NCBI GenBank assembly: GCA_002633005.1
Contig: NMRA01000002.1
Location: forward strand, 2,860,175-2,924,174
Source: Phoronis australis
Taxonomy: Eukaryota > Phoronida > Phoronidae
Direction: 5' to 3'
Length of the DNA: 64,000 nt
The notes beneath the pieces were generated by a model. The model was not told where the DNA came from. It did no database searches and worked only from the letters and a program-made list of their open reading frames with translations. Made by a program: the position numbers and the translations under genes. Within the stretch, counting starts at the first letter, position 1, and every line of letters begins with the position of its first letter. Below are positions 54,701 through 58,731 of the stretch, piece by piece.

Positions 54701-56443
54701 TTTATGGGGAGAAATTGGGAGAGGTACAAGTAAGATTCTGAGAAGGAGCCATGTTACTGCCGCATGACCTTTTTTGTTGTCAACGATTAAATTCTACCTT
54801 AAGTTCAGAATCAGATTTGCCAAAGTGTTCAATGTTTCTACATTTCAGATCACCCACAGATTTGTTCAATGATTACTGCTGCAGTGACATGACATTCAAG
54901 CCCTCTATACCTCTTCCTAAAACCAGAAAACAGGGGTCGAAGGTAAGGGACGGACATGGTCATTTTTTAATTAATTTAAACTCTCTGTAGTTTTTTTATG
55001 ATAAGTAAGGTTAAAGCATGAGTGTTTTTAAGAGGTCACTCAAAGATTGTCTCGATCATATTACGTTTGTTGATCCAAACTTGTTTTCACAAAATATATG
55101 TATCCCTACCAAATTATTAATCAGAATAATATCGAGTGGAGGTGAAAACAGTAGCCCAGTCTTCAAAGTAGTTAAATCAAATGGTACTAGTTATCAGTGG
55201 TTGGTGTGAAAACCTCCATAAATTGAAGGAATTTGTCTGCTTTGTGGTACAAACGTGCTTTTGCAACGTTACGGTCTTAACGTTAGGCTAAAGAAGCATA
55301 GTCAGATCCTGATCTGTACCTTGACTCACTTTAAGACCTGCCTTCACAAACTAAGAAATAAAAAAAACACTTGCCCAAAGTGTGGTGTTTTTTGAAAAGC
55401 CGGTCAAAGGCACGTAAGCAGGATTTGAAGCACCATGATTTGCCAAGCGAAGACTAAAAAATCCCACATTGTTTTTTGCTTGTATCAGGTTGTTTTTTAT
55501 AAAGTTCAGCATCTAAAAATACCTCCCCACAAACTCACAGAACAGGGTCAAGGATATTTTCTATTCTACTTTTGTGCAAACTCAAATTAATTGTTATTCC
55601 ATGCTAGAGTACATAGTGGCTAACGTGGGTATCTGTGTAATCCTAGTCTGTACTTGATAAACCCAGTATCAAGACTAACATTTGGAGTCAGAACTCAAAA
55701 TTTAGAGTATTAATTTTACTTTAGTTTGTAGTTTGAATCCAAGAGTCATCAAGTGCAAACTTATTCTAAAAACTCGTGTGCATAAACCATAATGTACTTA
55801 AGCACATACTTATGGACCCTTATCTTGAGTTCGTACGAAACTAGAACAGAAAATGCCAAAAATAATTTGGAGTTCGATTTCGAATACAAAGATTAAACCT
55901 CGGGTCCAGAATCAACTATGCTCTTTGGCCTTAGCCTAGAATCTGAATTTGTCTTGCAAGTGGAACTCAGTGTGAAAAAGTTTACACTGTGGTCTATAAT
56001 CTTGATTAAGATGCTTTCTGAAATTTAAAGGCTTGTCCACACTTAGCGATTTGCCCGCAATGGGATTGTTGAGTGAAGACTTGTCTTTAAGTGTAGACGC
56101 TACTTTACAGTTGCGGACTCATCGCTTTTTCTTCTTCAAAGGCCTGTGCACACTTAGCAATTTGTCTGCAATGCATCTGCAAGTCCCTGCAACTGCGTGT
56201 TGCAGACAAATCGCTGAGTGTTGACGGGCCTTAACGCTTCGTTTAGTGGAAGATGCAAAGTGCATGTGTCAGGTAACAATCTTGTTATTCAAAAACGAGT
56301 TTTGTTATTAATTAAAATAAAAAGCAACTTAGTGTTATTTAAAATTGTCTCATTCTCATTTTCAGGCCTGCAATTTCACAGAGCTTCACAGTGACTTTGA
56401 CAGGTATATCACACCAGTGAAGCACTTCTTGGGAGAGACATGA
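9557..56443 (+). CDS. NOC3L: NOC3L, nucleolar complex protein 3 homolog (gene span, 5' end incomplete)
   Basis: Nineteen GT-AG exons with matching phases, counting the duplicated trio once, encode 796 residues to a TGA stop; human NOC3L is about 800. Order along the protein: Lys-rich N-terminus (1-60), acidic linker, the motif [13 protein letters not shown], the NOC3 N-terminal domain (about 165-275), a Lys-rich linker, helical-repeat sequence, and the CBF/Mak21-type domain (about 500-650). Near the C-terminus is the signature [20 protein letters not shown]. In the family, Noc3 pairs with Noc2 to move pre-60S particles from nucleolus to nucleoplasm; yeast Noc3p is also linked to replication licensing, and the mammalian protein (FAD24) to adipocyte differentiation. 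The start exon is not identified. The only structural oddity is the exon trio repeated around the single N at 17230. No frameshift or stop was found in the exons. Confidence 0.96.
9862..12010. other. NOC3L intron 2, first part
   Basis: No gene recognised. A small hairpin, CTCGCC-AGCTG-GGCGAG, lies at 10702-10718 with a related ACTCGCCCAGCCC shortly after. The rest is AT-rich, with short open frames only. Confidence 0.4.
12011..13474. mobile_element. 1.46-kb TIR element with TA flanks
   Basis: The left end CCGTACTCGTCC at 12011 and the right end, read inverted, CCGTACTCATCT finishing at 13474 form short TIRs flanked by TA (12009-12010 and 13475-13476). Just inside, both ends carry TTACCGCCCA (12044 region; inverted at 13450), and a further direct copy of the left subterminal block lies near 13396. 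This layout matches a Tc1/mariner-type element or MITE by target duplication. It contains an uncharacterised 167-codon frame and an internal inverted repeat with CTAGGAACCA arms (13060-13150). Confidence 0.6.
12160..12663 (+). CDS. Unrecognised 167-codon open frame inside a TIR element
   Basis: The frame is open from before 12160, where a GTG rather than ATG begins the listed translation, to TGA at 12661-12663. Its C-terminus is basic ([18 protein letters not shown]). I recognise no domain and no DDE/D catalytic pattern. The DNA has short internal repeats (CTTTCTGTGA, CTTGGCC, TTCCCCGT), so openness may reflect repetition. It could be a decayed fragment of the element's own gene; an exon of NOC3L is excluded because the flanking exons already join in phase. 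Confidence 0.2.
   Translation: MTLSFSGTGTLPYYDGKIPVFSCPLLKETQLFPLARVRNSWRQVLITERERLSNLFHCRGRTSKAVLDRNFTSLANLSVIPRDSSQNITTLSTEIRKSKVYCDKPTCLAVPRLGPVLGKRTFLMTFLPDTKIEAPNLKKQRKKSACQKARVKHSVHIHMVKNLFLNF
13475..14266. other. NOC3L intron 2, last part
   Basis: Contains overlapping open frames on both strands at 13750-14070 with no splice sites or domain that I can support. AT-rich sequence leads into the acceptor at 14266. Confidence 0.4.
14267..14439 (+). CDS. NOC3L: NOC3L exon 3 (LLPIK motif)
   Basis: Acceptor TTGTTTCAG, donor TTG|GTCAGT, 173 bases, phase 2 in and phase 1 out. It encodes YEVIPRKR followed by [19 protein letters not shown], the best-conserved motif of the NOC3L N-terminal third. 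Confidence 0.92.
14440..15479. other. NOC3L intron 3
   Basis: About 1 kb; nothing recognisable. Its last part (from 15216) is included in the duplicated block repeated after the N at 17230. Confidence 0.5.
15480..15697 (+). CDS. NOC3L: NOC3L exon 4, copy 1 (start of NOC3 domain)
   Basis: Acceptor AATTTTAG, donor AGT|GTAGGT, 218 bases, phase 1 in and phase 0 out. It encodes an acidic linker ([19 protein letters not shown]) and then the domain start [20 protein letters not shown] with [14 protein letters not shown]. Confidence 0.93.
15941..16102 (+). CDS. NOC3L: NOC3L exon 5, copy 1 (NOC3 domain)
   Basis: Acceptor TCGTTTTAG, donor CAG|GTGAGA, 54 whole codons. It encodes [20 protein letters not shown] then [20 protein letters not shown], the core of the conserved Noc3 N-terminal domain. 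Confidence 0.95.
16278..16371 (+). CDS. NOC3L: NOC3L exon 6, copy 1
   Basis: Acceptor TTGTTTTAG, donor AAAG|GTGAGT, 94 bases, phase 0 in and phase 1 out. It encodes [20 protein letters not shown] and [11 protein letters not shown], matching the family's REFEE-LxxxYKxYLExLE pattern. Confidence 0.93.
16542..17229. other. Sequence unique to copy 1, up to the single N
   Basis: Begins AGGGCTGTTCCAGTAAAATC and has a G-run, a style typical of dispersed repeats, and is absent after the other copy. It may be an insertion present on one haplotype. A minus-strand frame (16848-16408) crosses the boundary and shows no domain. The segment ends at the single N, 17230. Confidence 0.45.
17488..17705 (+). CDS. 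NOC3L: NOC3L exon 4, copy 2
   Basis: Same length, phases and splice sites as 15480-15697. Amino-acid changes are conservative (for example HQEEDG for HKEEDG, DDII for DDVV), and the frame is intact. Confidence 0.9.
17950..18111 (+). CDS. NOC3L: NOC3L exon 5, copy 2
   Basis: 54 codons, near-identical to 15941-16102; one visible change gives FKDIIPG instead of FKDILPG. The intact frame shows no decay. Confidence 0.9.
18289..18382 (+). CDS. NOC3L: NOC3L exon 6, copy 2
   Basis: Protein-identical to 16278-16371. It leaves phase 1, which fits both the next exon (19521) and, equally, a second round through exon 4. Confidence 0.9.
18552..19520. other. NOC3L intron 6
   Basis: No gene recognised. 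GAGCTGTG-like words recur loosely at 19270-19420; short minus-strand frames overlap one another without splice signals. Confidence 0.45.
19521..19606 (+). CDS. NOC3L: NOC3L exon 7 (Lys-rich, Pro-rich linker)
   Basis: Acceptor TTTTGGTAG, donor CCG|GTGAGT, 86 bases, phase 1 in and phase 0 out. It encodes [17 protein letters not shown] and then [12 protein letters not shown]. Phase fits both neighbours exactly. The vertebrate protein has a different basic segment here, so this linker is divergent. Confidence 0.8.
19607..22919. other. NOC3L intron 7
   Basis: 3.3 kb. No exon or element with defined ends is recognised. There is a G-run at about 20627 and several sub-80-codon frames on the minus strand without supporting signals. 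Confidence 0.45.
22920..23039 (+). CDS. NOC3L: NOC3L exon 8
   Basis: Acceptor CTTTTAG, donor AAT|GTAAGT, 40 codons, phase 0 both ends. It encodes [20 protein letters not shown] and then [16 protein letters not shown], matching the family's CxLLxxxPHFN-NIIxLIVP helical repeat. Confidence 0.95.
23040..24102. other. NOC3L intron 8
   Basis: 1.06 kb of AT-rich sequence; nothing recognisable. Confidence 0.5.
24103..24231 (+). CDS. NOC3L: NOC3L exon 9
   Basis: Acceptor TTCCTCCAG, donor AAG|GTATGC, 43 codons. It encodes [20 protein letters not shown] followed by a helix ending [12 protein letters not shown], the family pattern CxAVKKLFKxDKxG with a GRNYxVRP-like end. Confidence 0.94.
24232..25348. 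other. NOC3L intron 9
   Basis: 1.1 kb; no element or open frame of note. Confidence 0.5.
25349..25480 (+). CDS. NOC3L: NOC3L exon 10
   Basis: Acceptor TGTTGAAG, donor AAG|GTATGA, 44 codons. It encodes [20 protein letters not shown] and a basic tail [14 protein letters not shown], equivalent to the family's LRIKEV then KEKRKxLSRMQRK. Confidence 0.93.
25859..26637 (+). repeat. 0.78-kb dispersed repeat, copy 1, with tRNA-like module and palindromes
   Basis: Matches 51648-52398. It contains a 25-bp-arm hairpin (25881-25905 with 25932-25956, arms starting CGTTATCCCCC), a tRNA-like module at about 26490-26560 (box-A-like GTGGTCTAGTGGTAAAGT, weak box B) and a perfect 22-bp palindrome at 26566-26587 centred on ACTAGT. 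Both copies conserve the right edge AGGCTAATATTGTGGTATAA. Confidence 0.8.
26638..28070. other. Intronic stretch between repeat and nested-gene candidate
   Basis: Nothing recognised. There is a short tandem duplication of CATATGAATC near 27800, and short plus-strand frames at 27953-28231 are antisense shadows of the minus-strand frame. Confidence 0.4.
28071..29580 (-). CDS. Candidate last exon of unrecognised nested gene (503 codons)
   Basis: Long open frame ending in TGA at 28071. An acceptor-like GATGTCTTCCAG precedes 29580, so the exon would enter with two bases carried over; a start at an ATG inside is the alternative. The protein is hydrophilic and probably disordered: basic N-terminal part ([18 protein letters not shown]), an acidic stretch ([17 protein letters not shown]), many Ser/Thr and basic clusters suggesting a nuclear protein. 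It carries an internal tandem duplication of about 65 residues, each unit having a P-T-x-A-x-E-D-S-x-D-S-T motif and ending TIDNEE. No family is recognised. A 1.5-kb open frame in AT-rich DNA is unlikely by chance. Linking it to the upstream candidate exons is inference. Confidence 0.6.
29581..30581. other. Presumed intron of nested gene
   Basis: About 1 kb of AT-rich sequence between two minus-strand coding candidates; nothing else recognised. Confidence 0.4.
30582..31403 (-). CDS. Candidate internal exon of unrecognised nested gene (274 codons)
   Basis: Minus-strand frame open from an acceptor-like AAAGGTAG before 31403 (phase 0) to TAA/TAG at 30582. The predicted protein looks globular in its second half: conserved-looking aromatic and Trp-rich words include [39 protein letters not shown] and [12 protein letters not shown]. 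The first third is basic and Ser-rich. The donor that would join it to 29580 is not clear; CA|GTTAGA and TG|GTACTG in the last 100 bases have the right phase but are weak. The residues after about 200 may be intron read-through. I recognise no family. Confidence 0.5.
   Translation of the reverse strand, partial: QSVLFSMDKCLSDGTDKITSGKTQTTEIDNSPQALTNDRRIDVAKYCPQASESFMKSYLTSSSQNRRRSKYLKLQHLLKRTSQRESGRRKTWCHESKPSFEDEFNKFVIEKRNTLISPTQTVCFINYRNSKKYVPTIVDYFANSLPDVTVESDSFHVLDRWTGVVPPLEESLREAWIAKWHRSQRYACTCWPQNTIRALSCYTVEQLYLRLLKNEVSTIKSHSSLAHQLDVFACRHNRLTWYCAHSQYSNLFCRESVLRIPVRKTWKIWCCLH
31404..33674. other. Intronic stretch between nested-gene exon and TIR element
   Basis: No element with clear ends. 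A direct pair of CACTTCGAA words at 32915-32945 with GAAAGCGC-type neighbours lies at the start of a plus-strand frame of 82 codons (32897-33145) that I cannot support as an exon. Confidence 0.35.
34288..34310. repeat. (GA)n microsatellite, LINE 3' tail
   Basis: About 11 GA units following the LINE 3' end (TC on the LINE sense strand). Confidence 0.85.
34550..36747 (-). pseudogene. LINE ORF2: endonuclease, (gap), C-terminal region; frameshifted
   Basis: The N-terminal part (36716 to about 36280) shows the APE endonuclease motifs: [11 protein letters not shown] (catalytic Asn region), [10 protein letters not shown] (catalytic Glu), HGGLITYV and GNFYRPP. The frame then shifts by one near 36280, and the next frame continues the endonuclease with [12 protein letters not shown] (catalytic Asp/Asn) and TLIDNFFTS. 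The SDH motif and the whole reverse transcriptase would fall in the N run 35042-36021. After it, the C-terminal region reads [20 protein letters not shown] with [12 protein letters not shown], typical of the post-RT part of CR1/Jockey-like elements. The stop is at 34550. No intact ORF2 remains. Confidence 0.85.
35042..36021. other. Assembly gap (980 N)
   Basis: Run of N inside LINE ORF2. The missing reverse transcriptase should need well over 1.5 kb, so the gap length is probably an estimate or the copy is deleted there. Confidence 0.98.
36748..37950. other. LINE inter-ORF stretch of uncertain origin
   Basis: Longer than the usual ORF1-ORF2 spacing of such LINEs. A 120-codon minus frame at 37530-37168 has no recognisable motif. 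An additional insertion is possible, but no ends were found. Confidence 0.4.
37955..38478. repeat. 41-bp minisatellite, about 12.7 units
   Basis: The unit begins GACAGTGCATAATTACTAGG and continues TAATTATGTTTAACTTACAAT, exactly 41 bases, repeated head to tail with few substitutions (TACTTGG and CATGATT variants). Each unit contains the near-palindrome ATAATTAC-TAG-GTAATTAT. The last unit overlaps the end of LINE ORF1. There are no unique spacers, so it is not a CRISPR array. Confidence 0.97.
38462..39187 (-). pseudogene. LINE ORF1, one in-frame nonsense codon
   Basis: The start ATG is at 39187 ([14 protein letters not shown]), with TAG at 38462; 241 codons. Residues about 40-95 form a coiled coil ([20 protein letters not shown]), followed by the RNA-binding-like segment [11 protein letters not shown] and [16 protein letters not shown], as in LINE ORF1 proteins. 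An in-frame TGA follows KPSANKT near 38766; the same frame continues [34 protein letters not shown] and [17 protein letters not shown] to TGA is the likely change, as families have Arg there (inference). The ORF ends in minisatellite sequence. Confidence 0.85.
39261..39896. other. Right part of the TIR element, no gene assigned
   Basis: Contains a 91-codon plus frame (39436-39711; [19 protein letters not shown]). It has no known motif and no splice support, so it is noted but not called. Confidence 0.35.
40087..40684 (-). CDS. Candidate internal exon of unrecognised nested gene
   Basis: The acceptor AATTAATCTAG precedes 40684, and the frame is phase 0, matching the exon upstream at 41275. 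It is open for about 190 codons to TAA at 40112. Twenty-five bases beyond the stop is a strong donor, TTTCA|GTGAGT (boundary 40087), which would be in phase 0 only if one base were removed near AAATTCTGG; a frameshift, polymorphism or sequencing error is therefore possible. The protein is Gln/Asn/Ser-rich, with a helix-like segment [20 protein letters not shown]. No family is recognised. Confidence 0.5.
41275..41712 (-). CDS. Candidate exon of unrecognised nested gene
   Basis: A textbook acceptor (long T tract then TTTTTCAG) precedes 41712 and a donor AAA|GTAGGT follows 41275; 146 whole codons, open throughout, phase 0 at both ends. It encodes [20 protein letters not shown] and continues Lys/Thr/Ser-rich to [11 protein letters not shown]. 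This is the best-supported exon of the nested minus-strand gene. Upstream exons were not settled; a short ATG-containing segment near 44459-44445 (MRSKQ, donor CAG|GTAGTT) would be in phase as a first coding exon, but that is speculation. Confidence 0.6.
41713..42449. other. Intronic stretch, nothing recognised
   Basis: AT-rich; no open frame or repeat with clear ends. Confidence 0.4.
42450..42730 (+). mobile_element. 3' fragment of a non-LTR retrotransposon (probable)
   Basis: Low-complexity TTTATTTATTTA-like sequence, the phrase TATTAGCCTTTGGCTAAAGC (a short hairpin), then TTAATAAAGTTTATCATTG with an AATAAA signal directly abutting a trinucleotide tail. This arrangement is typical of CR1-like LINE 3' ends. 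No coding part is present, so the call is by layout only. Confidence 0.45.
42731..42836. repeat. (TGC)n trinucleotide microsatellite
   Basis: About 32 units starting TTGTTGTTGC and continuing as pure TGC, with one extra-base interruption (GCTTGCTGC) near 42798, then decaying to TATTATTATTA. It is not in a supported exon on either strand. Confidence 0.95.
42837..44883. other. End of NOC3L intron 10
   Basis: Contains an ATA-rich run near 43980, overlapping open frames on both strands at 44175-44511 (unassigned) and a SINE-like unit at 44610-44700. Confidence 0.4.
44610..44700 (+). repeat. tRNA-derived SINE-like unit
   Basis: Box-A-like GGTGTAATGGTTAGG and, about 40 bases on, box-B-like GTATTTCAATCCC, a layout typical of SINE heads. 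The following sequence is not tRNA-like, so a working tRNA is unlikely. Confidence 0.55.
44884..44964 (+). CDS. NOC3L: NOC3L exon 11
   Basis: Acceptor CTATTTTCAG, donor CTG|GTGAGT, 27 codons in phase 0. It encodes [20 protein letters not shown] and ends KQNKLRL, corresponding to the family's KKAEEKLERELREAEASES helix before the CBF domain. Confidence 0.93.
45521..45612. repeat. 44-bp tandem duplication
   Basis: TTGTATTATGTTRTTTTCTA recurs at an offset of 44 bases, giving about two near-identical T-rich units. Confidence 0.8.
45680..45775. repeat. Polypyrimidine (CTCC/CTCT)n tract with a single N
   Basis: Nearly pure C/T for about 90 bases, with an unresolved base at 45744, as expected where sequencing slips. 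Open frames across it are low-complexity. Confidence 0.85.
45776..46419. other. End of NOC3L intron 11
   Basis: Nothing recognised. Confidence 0.45.
46420..46520 (+). CDS. NOC3L: NOC3L exon 12 (start of CBF/Mak21 domain)
   Basis: Acceptor TTTTCCCAG, donor CCAA|GTATGT, 101 bases, phase 0 in and phase 2 out. It encodes [20 protein letters not shown] then [12 protein letters not shown], matching the family's VFVTYFRILK and LLPAVLEGLAKFAH. Confidence 0.95.
46521..47370. other. NOC3L intron 12
   Basis: 850 bases; nothing recognised. Confidence 0.5.
47371..47443 (+). CDS. NOC3L: NOC3L exon 13
   Basis: Acceptor TTGTACAG, donor CAG|GTACGT, 73 bases. It encodes [20 protein letters not shown] ending IDGQ, the second conserved helix pair of the CBF/Mak21 domain. 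Confidence 0.95.
47444..48160. other. NOC3L intron 13, first part
   Basis: Nothing recognised other than a loose reverse-complement similarity between TACCAGGTTATACTTATG-type words near 47510 and 47980-48010, about 480 bases apart. Confidence 0.4.
48161..48314. repeat. Long imperfect inverted repeat (hairpin), about 68-bp arms
   Basis: Left arm 48161-48228 and right arm 48248-48314 around a 19-base loop. Shared words include GGCAGTGAAAGAAC, GGAAACCCAA-like and TAAAAGNNTGTAGNCTTA. It lies in a NOC3L intron. A MITE/foldback element is the likely origin; a miRNA-like precursor transcribed with NOC3L is an alternative. Confidence 0.85.
48315..48809. other. NOC3L intron 13, last part
   Basis: Nothing recognised. 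Confidence 0.45.
48810..48945 (+). CDS. NOC3L: NOC3L exon 14 (CBF/Mak21 domain)
   Basis: Acceptor GTCATTTAG, donor AACG|GTAGGT, 136 bases, phase 0 in and phase 1 out. It encodes [18 protein letters not shown] and [18 protein letters not shown], the most recognisable stretch of the NOC3L CBF/Mak21 domain. Confidence 0.97.
48946..49911. other. NOC3L intron 14
   Basis: Nothing recognised. Confidence 0.5.
49912..49982 (+). CDS. NOC3L: NOC3L exon 15
   Basis: Acceptor TATTTTCTAG, donor CAG|GTACCT, 71 bases, phase 1 in and phase 0 out. It encodes [19 protein letters not shown], matching the family's VLQCLDVMLTKRRKQ. Confidence 0.96.
49983..51249. other. NOC3L intron 15
   Basis: 1.27 kb; a 99-codon plus frame at 51065-51364 is a frame shadow overlapping the next exon. 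Nothing else. Confidence 0.45.
51250..51360 (+). CDS. NOC3L: NOC3L exon 16
   Basis: Acceptor GTATTTCAG, donor CAT|GTGAGT, 37 codons. It encodes [20 protein letters not shown] and then [14 protein letters not shown], matching the family's VSQQRALAFIKRLCT and GILATTRxLMH. Confidence 0.95.
51648..52398 (+). repeat. 0.78-kb dispersed repeat, copy 2
   Basis: Counterpart of 25859-26637. It keeps the tRNA-like module (about 52228-52318; GTGGTGTAGTGGTAAAGT then GTTTCGAATCC, a better box B than copy 1), the 22-bp palindrome (52323-52344) and the same right edge. The left hairpin is reduced to one arm plus a remnant. Short frames shared with copy 1 (52166-52399) reflect repeat identity. Confidence 0.8.
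52519..52647 (+). CDS. NOC3L: NOC3L exon 17 ([13 protein letters not shown] signature)
   Basis: Acceptor TCTGTTGCAG, donor AGG|GTGAGT, 43 codons. It encodes [20 protein letters not shown], then [19 protein letters not shown], almost word for word the NOC3L family signature. Confidence 0.98.
52648..52992. other. NOC3L intron 17
   Basis: 345 bases; the first 150 carry loose GTGGGAGG/GTGAGTAGGAGGGGCCTG repeats (four or five degenerate copies of about 30 bases). Confidence 0.5.
52993..53090 (+). CDS. NOC3L: NOC3L exon 18
   Basis: Acceptor CTTGTTTGCAG, donor GGAG|GTACTT, 98 bases, phase 0 in and phase 2 out. It encodes [20 protein letters not shown] and then [10 protein letters not shown], matching the family's LRRHYHPIVQRFAAHL and LKPELSRR. 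Confidence 0.95.
53091..54848. other. NOC3L intron 18
   Basis: No element with clear ends. A DR1-like direct repeat AGGTCAAAGGTTA lies at 53864-53876. Overlapping minus-strand frames at 53962-54241 have no support. Confidence 0.4.
54849..54942 (+). CDS. NOC3L: NOC3L exon 19
   Basis: Acceptor CTACATTTCAG, donor AAG|GTAAGG, 94 bases, phase 2 in and phase 0 out. It encodes [20 protein letters not shown] and a basic tail [11 protein letters not shown], matching SATELFENYSMAEMTFNP of the family. Confidence 0.95.
54943..56028. other. NOC3L intron 19, first part
   Basis: Nothing recognised up to the MITE at 56029. Confidence 0.45.
56029..56230. mobile_element. 202-bp MITE with TTAA flanks
   Basis: Ends AGGCTTGTCCACACTTAGCG (left) and, inverted, GGCCCGTCAACACTCAGCG (right) form TIRs of about 30 bases continuing into ATTTGYCYGCAA, flanked by TTAA at 56025-56028 and 56231-56234. 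An internal third copy of the end (GGCCTGTGCACACTTAGCAA at 56141) makes the right half a smaller inverted repeat of its own. TTAA duplication is used by piggyBac- and Kolobok-type elements; the family is inference. Confidence 0.75.
56366..56443 (+). CDS. NOC3L: NOC3L exon 20 (last coding exon)
   Basis: Acceptor TCATTTTCAG, 25 codons then TGA. It encodes [20 protein letters not shown] ending FLGET, comparable to the short C-terminal end of the family (DLTKYLK-like). Confidence 0.88.
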   Translation, partial: ACNFTELHSDFDRYITPVKHFLGET

Positions 56444-57254
56444 CAACCCTGATGGTGTAATATATAGTAGTGGGTTTGAATTGACCTAGTCAACCATCGT
56501 GCTCCCTTTGGAAAGGATAGACACTATTCTGTAAGTGCTTGTTGACAGCAAAGAGAGTTACTGAAGAATGGATGTGGCTCATGAGGACGTTGGTCTATTT
56601 GGACTGCACATGTACCTATGGGGTTGTGCAGTTTGAAACGCAAACATATTTAGGGCAGTGTTAAAATTTGGTTGATAAAATCATGCTCCTGGTGTCCTCA
56701 CAAGACTGGAAAAAGTAAATTTGAACAGGCATCGGTAGAGAAAGACAAAATGTAATTGGGACATAAAAGTTTCAGGTTATAACGGCTGAAGGAGCAGGCA
56801 TCAGAACAACTACAGTATCCACCTTTATACCGTCTTAAATTTGAGTTAACCTTAGCCAAGGGGAGTTTGGTGCATGGAAAAAGCAATCAAAAGGTTCGCT
56901 GATAACTATTTCGCATGTACCCGTGGTAATAATTGATTACTGGCATTGCGTTTTAGCACACTCCCAACTTTTTTCACATATAATCCCATCTGCATTCATG
57001 AAATGTGTGATACAAGCCATGGGCTTATGTGCACCAACCCAATTACATGACCTGGCAGATAGGGTACTCAACTCACATAAGGCGGATTCTACCGGACAGA
57101 GGTCTCGTCCAAGTTCAACGAAATCTCACTTTTCTGAAGGATCTAATGTACAAACTAGAACAACTGTACTGTCAAACTTTGTTGTACTTGAGCGAAAATT
57201 CTACTTGTGCATCGCCCGCTTTTATGTATTTTAAACTTTGTGTGGTCTAATAAA
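56444..57254 (+). other. NOC3L 3' UTR (probable)
   Basis: The first AATAAA after the stop is at 57249-57254, followed within 25 bases by the GT-rich TTGTGTGC, a plausible cleavage site. The extent is inferred from this signal only. Confidence 0.5.
57249..57254 (+). terminator. Candidate polyadenylation signal AATAAA
   Basis: Canonical hexamer 0.8 kb after the NOC3L stop, with a downstream GT-rich element. Confidence 0.5.
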
Positions 57255-57747
57255 ATTGTACCATTGTCGTAAAATTGTGTGCAAATTTGAAGCTTGCTAG
57301 GGCCATGCTTTTCAGTCCTAGATTTCTTAATATTGGTACAAAGATCAAATTTCCAAGTCTCAAGTTTTACTGTACTTGTAAGTTTCGGGAGCCAATGCCA
57401 CATCGATATAAACGGGACAAAATTTTCAACTTCAGGATGGGCCTATAAACAAGCATGGCCTGGGCATTTAAGGATTATTTTTTATACTTGGAGATCAGCA
57501 TTTAGCTTAAAGTGGCATTATTAGTTTTATGTTAAAAAATGCATTTTGCAGGGTTATTGTTGGACAGGATAGATTTCTCCAAGTCATTGACTTTGACCAG
57601 AGCTACAAAATTTAAACAAAAAAACTGTTGTTTTGTGACAAAATCAAATCATCACTCCTCGCCCTTATATGCCAGGCACTGACTGAAGTAAAGGCTGATG
57701 TTTTTACCAGTTAAATACCAAAATTCTCTGCCATTTATGGAGTGAGA

Positions 57748-57810
57748 TTTGGGCCTGCCAGCAGAGCATTAGACTGCTTCAGCTGGCTATGCAGGTTCTA
57801 TTCCAGGCTA
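57748..57810 (+). repeat. Degenerate tRNA-derived SINE-like unit
   Basis: Box-A-like GCCAGCAGAGCATTAGACTG and box-B-like GCAGGTTCTATTCC about 20 bases apart in a tRNA-like layout; too diverged for a tRNA gene. Confidence 0.4.
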
Positions 57811-58275
57811 AGACTTATCTTGGAAGGTCACTGTTCCTGGAGATAGTGTTCCTTTAACAGGCTGTTGACTGAGGTGAATGTGATTCTTTCCTGGTTGTGT
57901 CACAAAGGTGAACAGTCTTTCCCTAGGCACTTTGAGCCTCTAAAGCACTTGTCCACTCACCGATTTGGTCAATTTTGTATCAAGTTTTCAAACGTCCTTC
58001 AAGTTCCATGCAGGTGTCTGGGATTGGGGAGCACTATTTTCTGATTTTGTTTGGAAGATTTAGTTGATTTGGTGAGAGTTGTTCTCTGTTTTATTGAAGC
58101 AGAAATTGATAAAAGACAATTTTTTCTTAATTTGCGCTCTTCATTTATGTAATGAAAACTGAAAGATTAAAATGTTAGGTCTGCTAATGGTATGAAATTG
58201 GTTTTACAGCCTGGTATTTTATTTATAACTTATTTTAGGGAAATTGACGAATATAGTACTCAGTAGCAGAGACCA

Positions 58276-58515
58276 TTAGACAGCTTTTGTAACTTCTGTT
58301 TTGTCTAATATATAATTTGTATATTCTTTACAAAATATGTTCGTGACGTTTCCTGATCTTTTTTGGCTGTCATTTACAAAGGCACCAAATTGGTCCACAT
58401 TCAGGTGTATGTCCAGTGGGCTTGCCTTAAAATACAATTTCAAAATCGTGTCCGAGGAGGCAGTGGTGTATTGTGAGTTATGGAGAGCCTCGGGGAATGA
58501 CAAACAAACCAACCA
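58276..58515 (-). CDS. Candidate terminal exon, minus strand, unrecognised
   Basis: Acceptor-like ATTTCCCCAG, then about 79 open codons to TAA at 58276. Composition is protein-like (words LKLYFKASPLDIHLNVDQFG and NIFCKEYTNYILDKTEVTK). The complementary plus strand is also open (58337-58540), with good splice sites around 58405-58470, so the strand is uncertain. No family is recognised. Confidence 0.3.
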   Translation of the reverse strand, partial: WLVCLSFPEALHNSQYTTASSDTILKLYFKASPLDIHLNVDQFGAFVNDSQKRSGNVTNIFCKEYTNYILDKTEVTKAV

Positions 58516-58630
58516 CTGGGGAAATGTCTTCGATTCGTGACTCAGCGAACAATGCTACCTAAAGGAACAATAGGTACCAATATTAACAATGATATTTATA
58601 GGTGATCTCATCCTTGGTTGGTTTTCATAG

Positions 58631-58731
58631 TCCACCAGACTACATGAAAATTTTGTTTTTCATATACCCTCATTGGCATCTCTCCAAACTTCTTGTGCGT
58701 TTTGATGTCATTGACGCCAAGAAGGACCATT
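58631..58731 (+). CDS. Candidate internal exon, plus strand, unrecognised
   Basis: Acceptor TTTTCATAG and strong donor ATT|GTGAGT bracket 101 bases open in one frame, reading PPDYMKILFFIYPHWHLSKL then LVRFDVIDAKKDH. A 100-base open stretch with good ends can occur by chance; no partner exon was joined to it in phase. Confidence 0.25.
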
